64,000 bases of DNA from Deltaproteobacteria bacterium (GCA_029553295.1 JAKPCK010000109.1:16755-80754), one strand, 5' to 3'; shown: positions 18,292 through 27,085, counted from the first letter of the stretch. Program-made: numbers and translations. The notes: generated from the letters alone by a model not told the origin.

Positions 18292-19025
18292 TTTATCTCT
18301 TTTATAACCCCCAGTGGAAACTGTTTTACCATAACATCATCTATCCATCTGAATGCCTCTATGGGGCTCATCTTCCAGCTTGTGGGACATGGAGATAGTA
18401 TCTCCACAAGGGAAAAGCCTGTCCTGTTCAATTGATGCTCGAATGCCTTTGCTATTGCCTTTTTTGTCTTTCTGATACCAGAAGGGCTGTTCACCGCCAC
18501 CCTTTCAAGATAAGATGTACCGTCGAGGACTGAAAAGACCTCGCATACCCTTACAGGATGACCTGCGCTCACAGGGTTTCTGCCTGATGGCGTTGTTGTG
18601 GTGACCTGCTGTCTTAGGGTTGTTGGTGCCATCTGTCCGCCTGTCATCCCGTATACACCGTTATTGACAAATATAACGGTTATGAGTTCACCCCTGTTGG
18701 CAGCGTGAAAACCCTCTGCTGTCCCTATGGCGGCAAGGTCCCCGTCTCCCTGATAGGAGAACACGAGGTTATCAGGCCTTACCCTTTTTATGCCTGTAGC
18801 TACAGCAGCACCCCTGCCATGGGCAGATTCAAGGGTATCTATGTCAAAGTAGTTATATACAAGCATCCCGCACCCGGCCGGGGCAACACATATGGCCTTG
18901 CCTCTTAACCCCATCTCGTCTATGACCTCTGTTATAAGGCGGTTTATTATCCCGTGACCGCAACCAGGGCAGTAATGGAAATGGGCATCCTTCATAGAGG
19001 CAGGCCGGGTATATATCTTCTTCAT
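18285..19025 (-). CDS. 2-oxoacid:ferredoxin oxidoreductase, beta subunit (TPP-binding)
   Basis: This 246-residue subunit has CPGCGHG near residue 19, the thiamine-pyrophosphate motif GDGDLAAIGTAE near 94-105 and NNGVYGMTGGQMAPTT near 120-135. The [4Fe-4S]-associated cysteines near the N-terminus are as in KorB/VorA. It overlaps the alpha-subunit gene by 4 nt (ATGA type) and the gamma gene by 7 nt. Confidence 0.93.
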   Translation of the reverse strand: MKKIYTRPASMKDAHFHYCPGCGHGIINRLITEVIDEMGLRGKAICVAPAGCGMLVYNYFDIDTLESAHGRGAAVATGIKRVRPDNLVFSYQGDGDLAAIGTAEGFHAANRGELITVIFVNNGVYGMTGGQMAPTTLRQQVTTTTPSGRNPVSAGHPVRVCEVFSVLDGTSYLERVAVNSPSGIRKTKKAIAKAFEHQLNRTGFSLVEILSPCPTSWKMSPIEAFRWIDDVMVKQFPLGVIKEIKC

Positions 19026-20092
19026 TGTTTTCTCACCTTCTGTGTCTGGAAATAGTGTCTTGATACAATCCTTGCCAGTTCAATGGGTGTAGGGATTACC
19101 CCCCCTGGTCTACCATAGAAGCTTATATGCCCCTTGCCCTCCAGTGCAAGCCTTACATCGTCTATCATCTGGCCTGTGGACATCTCGAATACAAAGAAAT
19201 CAGTTATATATTTGGCAATCTCCTTTATCTTTTTCGAGGGAAAGGGCCAGAGTGTAATGGGCCTCAGTAGCCCTGCCCTGATATTATCCTGTCTTAATCT
19301 TTTTATAGCACCCTTAGCTATCCTTGCTGCAATCCCGTATGCCACCACAACGATCTCTGCATCGTCTATAAGAAAGGTCTCAAAACGGACCTCGCTGTTT
19401 TCTATCCTCTGAAATTTTCTGTAGAGCTTCCAGTTATGCTCCTCCTCCTCTTTTGTGTCGAATAAAAGGGATCGGACCATCCTGGATGGCCTGTTGTCTG
19501 CCCCTGTAAGTATGTAGTCTTTTGGATAGTCCTTTATCTTTTTTATATTAGAGAAGTCTACAGGCTCCATCATCTGACCGAGCATACCATCACCGAGGAT
19601 GATTACAGGGTTTCTGTATGCATCTGCCAGGTCAAAGGCAACAGGGACGATATCTGCAAGCTCCTGAACAGAAGATGGGGCAAGGACAATTGTCCTGTAA
19701 TCACCATGGCCACCTCCCCTTGTTGCCTGTAGGTAATCAGACTGGGCAGGGGATATATTGCCCATGCCGGGGCCGCCCCTCACCATATTTACTATAACAG
19801 CAGGGAGTTCATCTGCTGCGAGATAGGATATACCCTCTTGCTTGAGGCTGATGCCCGGGCTACTGGAGGATGTCATGGCCCTGGCCCCTGCAACGCTGGC
19901 ACCCAGTACCATGTTTATAGCTGCAATCTCGCTCTCTGACTGGATAAAGACACCACCTGCCTCCGGCATCCTCTTGGCCATGTATTCTGTAAGCTCATTC
20001 TGGGGTGTAATGGGGTATCCGAAATAACAGGTGCAACCAGAAAGGATGGCTGCCTCGCCAAGGGCAGCATTGCCACTCATGAGTCTCTTCAA
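19022..20092 (-). CDS. vorB: 2-oxoacid:ferredoxin oxidoreductase, alpha subunit (VorB/KorA type)
   Basis: This 356-residue subunit begins GNAALGEAAILSGCTCYFGYP and contains PITPQNELTEYM, the conserved pyrimidine/substrate loop, followed by MTSSSSPGISLKQEG. These features are typical of proteins annotated as VorB, the 3-methyl-2-oxobutanoate:ferredoxin oxidoreductase alpha subunit, and also of KorA. It lies directly after the ferredoxin gene with a 4-nt overlap. A branched-chain substrate would fit the nearby liv transporter, but 2-oxoglutarate cannot be excluded. Confidence 0.88.
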   Translation of the reverse strand: MKRLMSGNAALGEAAILSGCTCYFGYPITPQNELTEYMAKRMPEAGGVFIQSESEIAAINMVLGASVAGARAMTSSSSPGISLKQEGISYLAADELPAVIVNMVRGGPGMGNISPAQSDYLQATRGGGHGDYRTIVLAPSSVQELADIVPVAFDLADAYRNPVIILGDGMLGQMMEPVDFSNIKKIKDYPKDYILTGADNRPSRMVRSLLFDTKEEEEHNWKLYRKFQRIENSEVRFETFLIDDAEIVVVAYGIAARIAKGAIKRLRQDNIRAGLLRPITLWPFPSKKIKEIAKYITDFFVFEMSTGQMIDDVRLALEGKGHISFYGRPGGVIPTPIELARIVSRHYFQTQKVRKQ

Positions 20093-20295
20093 TTCTTGAA
20101 CACCTCTATAGCAACATCAGGGCAGACAAGGGCGCATGTGGCACACCCTGTGCAACCTTTTTCATGGGAAAAGGAGACGACAAAATACCCTTTCATATTT
20201 AGCCTGTCAGAGATGGAAAGGGATCCTTTGGGGCAGAACTCTACACACAGGGAACACCCCTTGCATCGTTCATCGTCTATCTTTACTGTTATCAT
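20089..20295 (-). CDS. 2-oxoacid:ferredoxin oxidoreductase, delta subunit (2x[4Fe-4S] ferredoxin)
   Basis: This 68-residue ferredoxin has two complete cluster motifs: Cys11/14/17/21 and Cys48/51/54/58. The start at 20295 (ATG) is chosen because AAGGA lies 5 nt upstream; a longer frame would need a TTG at 20331. It is the first gene of the delta-alpha-beta-gamma-ACT operon and overlaps the alpha gene by 4 nt. It carries electrons from the TPP site to external ferredoxin. Confidence 0.9.
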   Translation of the reverse strand: MITVKIDDERCKGCSLCVEFCPKGSLSISDRLNMKGYFVVSFSHEKGCTGCATCALVCPDVAIEVFKN

Positions 20296-20341
20296 CTGTT
20301 CCTTGACCTTCGTACCCTTGTCTGATAGCAAAACGCAAAAG

Positions 20342-20369
20342 AGTATATCAATTCCATGATGTTTGTCAA
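20342..20369 (-). promoter_or_regulatory. Promoter of the 2-oxoacid oxidoreductase operon
   Basis: On the minus strand a perfect TTGACA (20369-20364) and TATACT (20347-20342) are separated by 16 nt. It faces left towards the ferredoxin gene, whose ATG lies about 46 nt downstream of the -10 box. Confidence 0.65.
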
Positions 20370-20381
20370 ATTTTTTATCTA

Positions 20382-20410
20382 TTGACAGGCAGGGATACTT
20401 TATTTATACT
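20382..20410 (+). promoter_or_regulatory. Promoter of the lipoprotein-glycosyltransferase operon
   Basis: A perfect TTGACA (20382-20387) and TATACT (20405-20410) are separated by exactly 17 nt. Transcription would begin near 20417, 28 nt before the ATG at 20445. The -35 boxes of this and the opposite promoter are only 12 nt apart. Confidence 0.7.
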
Positions 20411-20444
20411 CCATTAAAAGCATTGTGGCATATTAGGGGCTTAT

Positions 20445-20645
20445 ATGAATATTTTGAAGATTTTTATCCTCCTTACGGTAATCTCTGCTATATCCATGGG
20501 CTGTTCATCCGTTTCAGTTAAAGATATAAAGGATATGGACCCGTTTTTGAGGGGTAAGACATCAGGATACGACAGTATAAAAATCCAGGGCACTGGTGTC
20601 ATTTATTCAAACCTTGACGAAGATATAGCCTGCCCCTTGTCTTGA
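20445..20645 (+). CDS. Small lipoprotein, function unknown
   Basis: This 66-residue protein has a lipoprotein signal with the lipobox ISMGC (Cys20), leaving a mature chain of about 47 residues with no recognised domain. It is the first gene after the strong promoter at 20382-20410 and is followed within 9 nt by the first glycosyltransferase, so it may belong to the same envelope module. The predicted exported nature and good promoter support a real gene; the function is unknown. Confidence 0.6.
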   Translation: MNILKIFILLTVISAISMGCSSVSVKDIKDMDPFLRGKTSGYDSIKIQGTGVIYSNLDEDIACPLS

Positions 20646-20654
20646 TAGTCCCCA

Positions 20655-21641
20655 TTGAAGGTATCATTTCTTATACAGGGTTTTAATGTAGCGGCAAGTA
20701 GATACAGGGTTATCCAGTATCTCCCCTTTTTAAAGGCCCGCCATATCCCTTATGAGGTACAGGAATTTCCTGCAGGGATAAAAGACTGGATCAGATACCT
20801 GAAGGGCCTTGAATCAGTGGATATTGTTTTTGTCCAGAGGAAACGTCTGCCCATCTATGTCCTTCTCTATCTAAGACAATTGAGGAAAAAGATTGTCTAT
20901 GACTTTGATGATGCTGTCATGTTCAGAAACTCCCTTGCCCGAAATCCTTATTCGAGGAGGAGGCAGATGAGCTTCAAGAGGATGCTGGGATTTACAGACC
21001 TTGTTATTGCAGGCAATGGATTTCTCAAATCCGAGGCATCGAGATACCACAGGGATGTAAGGATACTGCCGACACCCATTGACGCCAGTAGATACAGTGA
21101 GAAGGAATACAGAGAAGGGGATTTTGTAAACATTGGCTGGATAGGTGACCACGGGAGTATCCATTATATGGAGAGCTATAAGGATGTATGGGAGGGGCTT
21201 GGCAAAAGATACAGGGATAAGGTGGCCCTTACCATAATATGCGATACATTCATAGAGACGAGAGATATAAAGCTGAACAGGGTTCAATGGAGATATGAGA
21301 CAGAGATAGAGGAGCTAAAGAAGCTGGATATTGGTGTTATGCCCCTTTTTAATGATCTGTGGTCCATGGGCAAGTGTGGTTATAAGATTATCCAATATAT
21401 GGGTGTGGGTGTTGTATCTGTGTGCACACCTGTTGGGATAAACAGGGATGTGGTAGAAAATGGTGTAAACGGTCTATGGGCAACTACAAAGGATGAATGG
21501 GTGGAATGCATATCCATGCTTGTGGATGATTACAGTTTAAGGGTTGATATGGGTAGAAAAGGTAGAGAAAAGGTCATGGGACATTATACTGTCCAGGTGT
21601 GTGCCCCCCTTCTGATGGATTGGCTGGAGGGGCTTTTATGA
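20655..21641 (+). CDS. Glycosyltransferase family 4-like protein, paralogue 1
   Basis: This 328-residue GT-B-type protein lacks transmembrane segments. It shows the YDFDDAVMF motif near residue 85, a central IGWIGDHGS, and the C-terminal donor-site block DIGVMPL...GKCGYKIIQYMGVGV near 225-250. The in-frame TAG at 20646 leaves TTG at 20655 as the only close start. It shares all these blocks with the next gene, so the pair arose by duplication. A role in core or exopolysaccharide assembly is inferred from the neighbours. Confidence 0.8.
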   Translation: MKVSFLIQGFNVAASRYRVIQYLPFLKARHIPYEVQEFPAGIKDWIRYLKGLESVDIVFVQRKRLPIYVLLYLRQLRKKIVYDFDDAVMFRNSLARNPYSRRRQMSFKRMLGFTDLVIAGNGFLKSEASRYHRDVRILPTPIDASRYSEKEYREGDFVNIGWIGDHGSIHYMESYKDVWEGLGKRYRDKVALTIICDTFIETRDIKLNRVQWRYETEIEELKKLDIGVMPLFNDLWSMGKCGYKIIQYMGVGVVSVCTPVGINRDVVENGVNGLWATTKDEWVECISMLVDDYSLRVDMGRKGREKVMGHYTVQVCAPLLMDWLEGLL

Positions 21642-22591
21642 AGAGGATAGTATTTTTGACCCATGCCAACCCCCAGGGATACAGGATACAGCAGTATTTC
21701 CCATATCTTGCCAAAAGGGGTTTTGAGGTGGAGCTTATAACCACAAGGACAGTTTTTTTAAAGACCCTTCCTGCTATTCGCTCTGCCCATGCAGTTTACA
21801 TACAGAGGCTCCTTTTTGACCCCATAAAATTTGCCCTGTTAAGGGCATCAGCAAAGAGGCTCATATATGATTTTGATGATGCAGTCATGTTCGGTTCAAG
21901 GGGTATAAGCCCAACAAGGGTAAGGAAGTTCAGGAATATGGTGTCAAGGGCTGATCTCGTTCTGGCAGGAAACCATTTCCTCCTTCAGGAGGCAAAAAAA
22001 TACAGAAAAGATAATGTATTCTATGTCCCCACTGTTGTAGATATTAATGATTACCCTGTAAAGACCCATAATGAAAAGACGCAGGTGATTGCAGGCTGGA
22101 TAGGGAGCGCATCTACCTTGAAATACCTTGATATTATAAGATTGCTTATCCTGGAGGAAAGACAGTCTATCTCAGGGGTGGTATTCAAGGTCATTGCCGA
22201 CAGGGCACCGGAGATAAAAGGGGACATATTATTTGAGAGGTGGACAAAGGAAAGGGAAAAAGATGCGCTTTTGAGTCTTGATATAGGGGTTATGCCTCTA
22301 TCGGATGATATATGGTCTAAAGGAAAGTGCGGTCTTAAACTCATCCAGTATATGGCAACTGGCCTACCCTCTGTTACACACCCGATAGGCGTCACAGAGG
22401 AGATGATAGAGGACGGTGTAAACGGTTTTCTAAGGTCAGATATACAGGGATGGAGGTCTGCAATAGAGGGGCTCTCCAGGGATGTGGACCTGAGAAGAAA
22501 AATGGGCATGGCAGCAAGGGAGGTGGCAGCGGACAGATACTCCCTCCATGTGTGGGGGCCAAGGGTAAGCGAGCTTATTGATAGCCTATGA
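21638..22591 (+). CDS. Glycosyltransferase family 4-like protein, paralogue 2
   Basis: This 317-residue protein repeats the plan of the preceding gene: IYDFDDAVMFGS near residue 83, AGWIGSAST near 150 and DIGVMPLSDDIWSKGKCGLKLIQYM near 215-240. The start at 21638 forms an ATGA overlap with the previous stop and is preceded by GGAGGGGC, better than an in-frame ATG at 21599. It overlaps the following kinase-like gene by 4 nt. Two diverged copies in tandem suggest successive sugar additions to one glycan, which is inference. Confidence 0.82.
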   Translation: MKRIVFLTHANPQGYRIQQYFPYLAKRGFEVELITTRTVFLKTLPAIRSAHAVYIQRLLFDPIKFALLRASAKRLIYDFDDAVMFGSRGISPTRVRKFRNMVSRADLVLAGNHFLLQEAKKYRKDNVFYVPTVVDINDYPVKTHNEKTQVIAGWIGSASTLKYLDIIRLLILEERQSISGVVFKVIADRAPEIKGDILFERWTKEREKDALLSLDIGVMPLSDDIWSKGKCGLKLIQYMATGLPSVTHPIGVTEEMIEDGVNGFLRSDIQGWRSAIEGLSRDVDLRRKMGMAAREVAADRYSLHVWGPRVSELIDSL

Positions 22592-24003
22592 AGCCTGTAA
22601 ACATTAATGAAATAGATTGGTTTCTCCATGATCATGAAATGGCAGAATGCCTGAGGGATATTAAGCCCGGTGATATAAGCAGGAGGGGATATAAGGTCTT
22701 TTCTTTCAAGGGAGGGCAGTTTTTTCTAAAATCATTTAGAGAAAAAGGTCTCTCAGGTCTTATAAGGGGTAAGATAGCTCCCAGGGGGAAAAAGGAATAT
22801 GATATGGGCAGAAGGCTCAGTGCACTGTCTATATTAACCCCTGCACCTAAAGGTTACGGGATAGCAAAGGCAGGCTCTTATATTATCCAGGAATTTATCC
22901 CAGGCATAAGCCTCCTCCATGGCCTTGAGATTTCAAGGGATAGGGAGGTGCTCATCAAAGGGCTTGCCCGGCTGCTTGCTAAGCTAAAGGCACATAAGAT
23001 AAGACACAATGACCTCCACATTGAAAATATAATAATTTATAACGATGAGCTGTATCTTATAGACCTCCATAAGATGTCAGTAAAAAAGGTCTTTACCGAG
23101 GAGGACGAGCTATCCAATATATCCCATAGCCTTGCCATGGTCTATACAGGGATGACAGAGAAAGAGAAGGGTATTTTTTTTAAAGAGTATGGAAACGAGG
23201 GTATAAGGGAAAAGACAGAGGCTGCTATCCGTGCCATGAGGATAAGCTGGGTTGAGAAGAAAAAGGCCAGGGCCTTTGATGAGACATCCATCGTAGAAAA
23301 AAAGGGTAATATCCTTTATATGAAGGGTATGGATGCCATAGGAAATGGTGTATTTGTGGAGACCATGAAATCAGACAAGAAGACAGAGGTCTTAAGATAC
23401 ACCGACCATATAAGAAAACTGTACAGAAACCAGAGGAGGCTTAAAAAGGCCTGGCAGTCCAGTGTTGTTCTGGCATACATGGGTTTAAATATCACACCAA
23501 AGGTATACTTTTTTAACCCCCCTTCTTTTTTTTCTTGGGGTTTTATAGCCATGGAAGACCTTAAAGGGAAAGGGGAAGAACTGGACAGATTCCTGGATGG
23601 GGCATACTCAGATATGGGTATCTTTGAGAGACGTGTCTTTATTGACAGGCTTGCCAGCTTTTTCAAGGGTTTTTTGAGGATGGACATAATCCATATGGAC
23701 CTGAAGGGATGCAATATCTTTGCTATAAAAGATAATGGCTTTCTCCTCCTTGACCTTGAGGACATTACATTCAGAGAGATGGACAGTAATACACTGGCAA
23801 GGATGCTCATCCAGCTCAATACAACAATCCCTGTAAAGGTTAGATATACAGACAGGATGAGGTTTTTTTTAAATATTACAGAGGGTCTAAGGTTAAATAG
23901 AAAGGATGTTGCCAGGGTGATAGCAAGGACCTCCCTGGAGATGGAGGTGGTCTACGAGGGTATGGGGGGGTTAAAAAGAGAGACTTTTAAGACTATGAGG
24001 TAA
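22588..24003 (+). CDS. Double kinase-fold protein (Kdo/WaaP/RIO-like)
   Basis: This 471-residue protein seems to hold two kinase-fold domains. The first (about 10-215) has a FFLKSF lysine stretch near 45, the catalytic-loop HNDLHIEN near 143-150 and LIDLHK near 159-164. The second (about 235-471) has IIHMDLKGCN near 370-380 and LLLDLEDI near 388-395. HxDLxxxN followed by an Asp-containing metal motif is the pattern of lipopolysaccharide core heptose/Kdo kinases and RIO-type kinases. Both copies keep the key Asp residues. With two glycosyltransferases upstream in overlapping reading order, it may phosphorylate an LPS-core sugar. Confidence 0.7.
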   Translation: MKPVNINEIDWFLHDHEMAECLRDIKPGDISRRGYKVFSFKGGQFFLKSFREKGLSGLIRGKIAPRGKKEYDMGRRLSALSILTPAPKGYGIAKAGSYIIQEFIPGISLLHGLEISRDREVLIKGLARLLAKLKAHKIRHNDLHIENIIIYNDELYLIDLHKMSVKKVFTEEDELSNISHSLAMVYTGMTEKEKGIFFKEYGNEGIREKTEAAIRAMRISWVEKKKARAFDETSIVEKKGNILYMKGMDAIGNGVFVETMKSDKKTEVLRYTDHIRKLYRNQRRLKKAWQSSVVLAYMGLNITPKVYFFNPPSFFSWGFIAMEDLKGKGEELDRFLDGAYSDMGIFERRVFIDRLASFFKGFLRMDIIHMDLKGCNIFAIKDNGFLLLDLEDITFREMDSNTLARMLIQLNTTIPVKVRYTDRMRFFLNITEGLRLNRKDVARVIARTSLEMEVVYEGMGGLKRETFKTMR

Positions 24004-24074
24004 CAGATAGGGGCCTCTTAAAAAAATACAGAGCTATTGCGAGTTGGTTTTAAAGGATAAACATAGGGTTTGAG

Positions 24075-25442
24075 ATGACACTATCCATAGATGAAATAAA
24101 AGGTAAGATAAGGGCAACAAGGCTTTTAAAAGGATTAAAGGGTAAGGCCATAAAAGGCCATGCCTATCTTGTAGGGGGCTCTATAAGGGAGTTGTGTCTA
24201 TCCGCCATACCAAAGGATTATGACTTTGTGCTCACCCATGGAGAAGATATTAGGGTATTCGAGGAGCTGGCAGGAAACCATTCCTTTGTCATAGGAAAAA
24301 AACCCATCCATACTTACAGGATTGTCAAGGATGATATAAACATGGACATCACTGTTATGGATACAACATTGGATGAGGATATAAAAAGGAGGGACTTTAC
24401 CATAAATGCCATGGCCTATGACATAAAGAATGATGCCTTGATAGACATGGTAGGTGGGCTGGATGATATAGAAAAAAGGGTAATCAGGCATATCAGAAAG
24501 GAAAACCTCATTGATGACCCTTTGAGGATGCTGAAGGCAGTCCGTCACTTCGCCACCCTTGATGATTTTAAGATCCATGATGGGCTTATGGATGCCATTT
24601 TTGAACTCAAAGGTCATATAAAAAAGGTGGCACAGGAGAGGATAAAATACGAGCTCGATCAGATAATAGCTTCACAAAGAGGCTTTGATGCCATTAAGAT
24701 AATGGAGTCTACAGGCCTGCTCTTTGAATTATTTCCCGAACTCTATGAGTTGAAAAAACTGGATGAGGAAAAGAGATTAAAGCTTGAGACACTGGGACAC
24801 ACTATAGATGGATTCAGATACCTTACCCAGTATAGCAGCATATACAGTGTTGATAAAAAGGGTATCCAGATGGTAGGTTATGCCCTTTTATTTCATGACC
24901 TGGGAAAGGCCCAGACATTCTCCTACGATGAGGACAAAAAGGCTGTCCATTTTTACTATCATGAACGGTTCTCTGAAGAGATGGCTACAGCCATCATGGA
25001 GAGGATGAGATTCAGTTCCCAGGAGATAAAGACGATAAAAACACTTATAAAAAACCATATGAGGATATTCCTTATAAGTAGCAATGATACAACGGAGAGG
25101 GCAATAAGGCGGGTTGTATTCAAGATGGGGGAACTTACTCCACTGCTTATTCTTTTGACTATATGCGATATGTATGGGAGTTCAGGGGGTGAGGACAATG
25201 AATCCACTGAACAGGTAAGGGCAGTTTGTGATGGCATATTTGAAGGCTTTAAAAAATGGCAGGAAGAGCCTCTTCCCAGGCTAATAAACGGATATGACCT
25301 CATGTCTATTGGGTTTAAAGAGGGTCCACCTGTGGGCAGGTGTCTCATGGAGATACAGGAGAGACAGGTATCCGGGGAGATAAGGGATAGGGATGATGCC
25401 ATTGAGTATGCAAAAAAGTGGCTCACTCAATTACAAAAATAG
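24075..25442 (+). CDS. CCA tRNA nucleotidyltransferase / poly(A) polymerase family, with HD domain
   Basis: This 455-residue protein has the class II polymerase head YLVGGSIRELCL near residues 31-42, KDYDFVL near 47-53 and the two catalytic Asp of MDITVMD near 92-98, with RRDFTINAMAYD after it. The neck follows at about 150-220, and an HD phosphohydrolase motif LFHDLGK is near 275-281. That layout fits CCA-adding enzymes with an HD domain; in bacteria with two homologues this one may only add A or be a poly(A) polymerase. It is not clearly part of the preceding operon. Confidence 0.85.
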   Translation: MTLSIDEIKGKIRATRLLKGLKGKAIKGHAYLVGGSIRELCLSAIPKDYDFVLTHGEDIRVFEELAGNHSFVIGKKPIHTYRIVKDDINMDITVMDTTLDEDIKRRDFTINAMAYDIKNDALIDMVGGLDDIEKRVIRHIRKENLIDDPLRMLKAVRHFATLDDFKIHDGLMDAIFELKGHIKKVAQERIKYELDQIIASQRGFDAIKIMESTGLLFELFPELYELKKLDEEKRLKLETLGHTIDGFRYLTQYSSIYSVDKKGIQMVGYALLFHDLGKAQTFSYDEDKKAVHFYYHERFSEEMATAIMERMRFSSQEIKTIKTLIKNHMRIFLISSNDTTERAIRRVVFKMGELTPLLILLTICDMYGSSGGEDNESTEQVRAVCDGIFEGFKKWQEEPLPRLINGYDLMSIGFKEGPPVGRCLMEIQERQVSGEIRDRDDAIEYAKKWLTQLQK

Positions 25443-25655
25443 ATCTTATCAGTATTATCTTATAATTTTTTTGATTCCTGTCACTCTCTTACAGGTTACC
25501 ATTGAAATCATCAATTTTATATATGAAATGAGCCCCATAATAATACACATTACATGTGGTAGGCTTGATTTATGCCAAGAGGAAAATCAGTAGAGCCAAC
25601 AAATATATTGACTAATCAAATACAAAGGTGATATTTTTAAATAAGGAGAAGAAAG

Positions 25656-25856
25656 ATGTTCGGTCTTGGAATGCCAGAGCTTATAGTAATAATGGTAATT
25701 GTCTTGATTATATTTGGTGCAGGTAAACTTGCAGATGTCGGGGGCGCCCTTGGTAAAGGCATAAAGAATTTTAAAAAGAGCATGAAGGAGCCTGACGCCA
25801 TTGATGTGACCCCGAAATCAGAAAACGACAAAGATAAACCAATAGAACCGAAATAA
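25656..25856 (+). CDS. tatA: Twin-arginine translocase subunit TatA
   Basis: This 66-residue protein has the TatA plan: a short N-terminal membrane helix starting [10 protein letters not shown], the conserved [17 protein letters not shown] amphipathic helix, and a charged tail. AAGGAG lies 6 nt before the ATG. It forms the pore of the folded-protein exporter with TatC, which lies 12 kb away at 37956-38660. No TatB was seen, so a minimal TatAC system is likely. A weak TTGACT box sits at 25608. Confidence 0.9.
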   Translation: MFGLGMPELIVIMVIVLIIFGAGKLADVGGALGKGIKNFKKSMKEPDAIDVTPKSENDKDKPIEPK

Positions 25857-25909
25857 GCCCTGCTTTTTAAACAATCAATCCTTTTTTATTTTGAAAAGAT
25901 ACCCCTACA

Positions 25910-26884
25910 ATGGAAATCTTAAATGGTCTTGATTTCTCATCCATACTAAGGGCAAAACAATTGCTGGAAAAAGGCGGTGTTGTTGCCTTTCCCACTGAGA
26001 CCGTCTATGGTCTCGGTGCAGATGCCTTAAATCCATATGCAGTGGCAAAGATTTTTGAGATAAAAAGAAGACCCAGATTTGACCCCCTCATAGTCCATAT
26101 AGACAGGAGGGAATGGCTTGAGGAGTTATCATCAAATCTGCCGAAAAAGGCACTATTGCTCACCGAGAGATTCTGGCCCGGCCCACTTACCATAATCCTA
26201 AAAAAAAGACCCATCATCCCGGATATAGTTACAGCAGGTCTATCTACTGTTGGGATCAGGATGCCTGCACACCCTGTAGCACAGGAGCTGATAAGGAGCC
26301 TTAATAGACCCATTGCAGCCCCCAGTGCCAATCCTTTCGGCTATATAAGCCCTACAATGGCAGACCATGTAGCCCATATGCTAAAGGACAGGGTAGAGGT
26401 TATTTTAGACGGGGGCAAGAGCGTCTTTGGCATAGAATCAACCATAGTCTCATTTCTGGATGATAGTGTTTTTATCAACAGACACGGTGCCATAAGTGCA
26501 GAGGAGATATCCGATGTTATAGGGCCTGTCCTTGATGCAAAAGATAAAGGGGTTTGCGAATCCCCGGGTTCGCTCCCATACCACTATTCACCCCATAAAC
26601 CCTTGAAGATTGTCAACTCACCCTTAGAGATAGCTACAGAAGATTCATCCTTTTTGTCTTTTAAAAGACCTTTAATAAGGGTTATCTCAAGATATGTGAG
26701 GATACTCTCTGAACAGGGTGACCTAAGGGAGGCAGCGGCAAATTTTTTCTCTTATCTTATTGAACTGGATAAAAAAGATGTGGGTATTATATACGCCGAG
26801 CGGATCCCAGAGAAGGGACTCGGAAAGGCAATAATGGAGAGATTGAAAAAGGCGTCAAAAAAACATACACACACAACCCTTTGA
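25910..26884 (+). CDS. sua5: L-threonylcarbamoyladenylate synthase, Sua5 type
   Basis: This 324-residue enzyme makes threonylcarbamoyl-AMP for the t6A modification of ANN-decoding tRNAs. The YrdC domain is shown by FPTETVYGLGADA near 25-37, KRRPRFDPL near 54-62, PAHPVAQELI and SANPFGYISPT near 139-149. The linker HYSPHKPL near 222-229 and a C-terminal Rossmann-like domain make this the long Sua5 form rather than TsaC. Confidence 0.93.
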   Translation: MEILNGLDFSSILRAKQLLEKGGVVAFPTETVYGLGADALNPYAVAKIFEIKRRPRFDPLIVHIDRREWLEELSSNLPKKALLLTERFWPGPLTIILKKRPIIPDIVTAGLSTVGIRMPAHPVAQELIRSLNRPIAAPSANPFGYISPTMADHVAHMLKDRVEVILDGGKSVFGIESTIVSFLDDSVFINRHGAISAEEISDVIGPVLDAKDKGVCESPGSLPYHYSPHKPLKIVNSPLEIATEDSSFLSFKRPLIRVISRYVRILSEQGDLREAAANFFSYLIELDKKDVGIIYAERIPEKGLGKAIMERLKKASKKHTHTTL

Positions 26885-27060
26885 TAATCAAAGGTGTTTG
26901 TGTTAATATAGTGAAATGGAAAAAACGACATCCCTTAATCTCAGGATCTTGATAGTTATTGAAAACATTAGAAATTTTTTTTGCATAACCCTTAGGCAAA
27001 ATGCAAAAATTGCATTTATTATCAAGAGGTTATTGAGATACACCTACAATTTTTTCACAT

Positions 27061-27085
27061 GTTTTCCACAAAAAATGTGGAAAAC
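27061..27085. repeat. Perfect inverted repeat at the start of the BamE-like gene
   Basis: GTTTTCCACA (27061-27070) and TGTGGAAAAC (27076-27085) are perfect inverted copies separated by AAAAA. The ATG at 27075 lies in the loop and right arm. The arms contain the 9-mer TTTTCCACA, one base from a DnaA-box consensus. A hairpin here would place the start codon in structure. Confidence 0.6.

Noticed and set aside
20296..20331. TTG start giving the ferredoxin an extra 12 residues.
   Set aside because: An ATG with an AAGGA site at correct spacing lies downstream, and ferredoxins of this type start close to the first cluster.
22588..24003. A fusion of two separate genes caused by a sequencing error.
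   Set aside because: The frame is continuous through both halves with no internal ribosome site or stop context, so a true double-domain protein is simpler.
26916..27074. Longer N-terminus for the BamE-like lipoprotein.
   Set aside because: It would place 53 residues before a normal lipoprotein signal and lacks a ribosome site.
27061..27085. Replication origin suggested by two DnaA-box-like 9-mers.
   Set aside because: Only two imperfect boxes, both belonging to one palindrome, without a DNA-unwinding element, dnaA or dnaN nearby.
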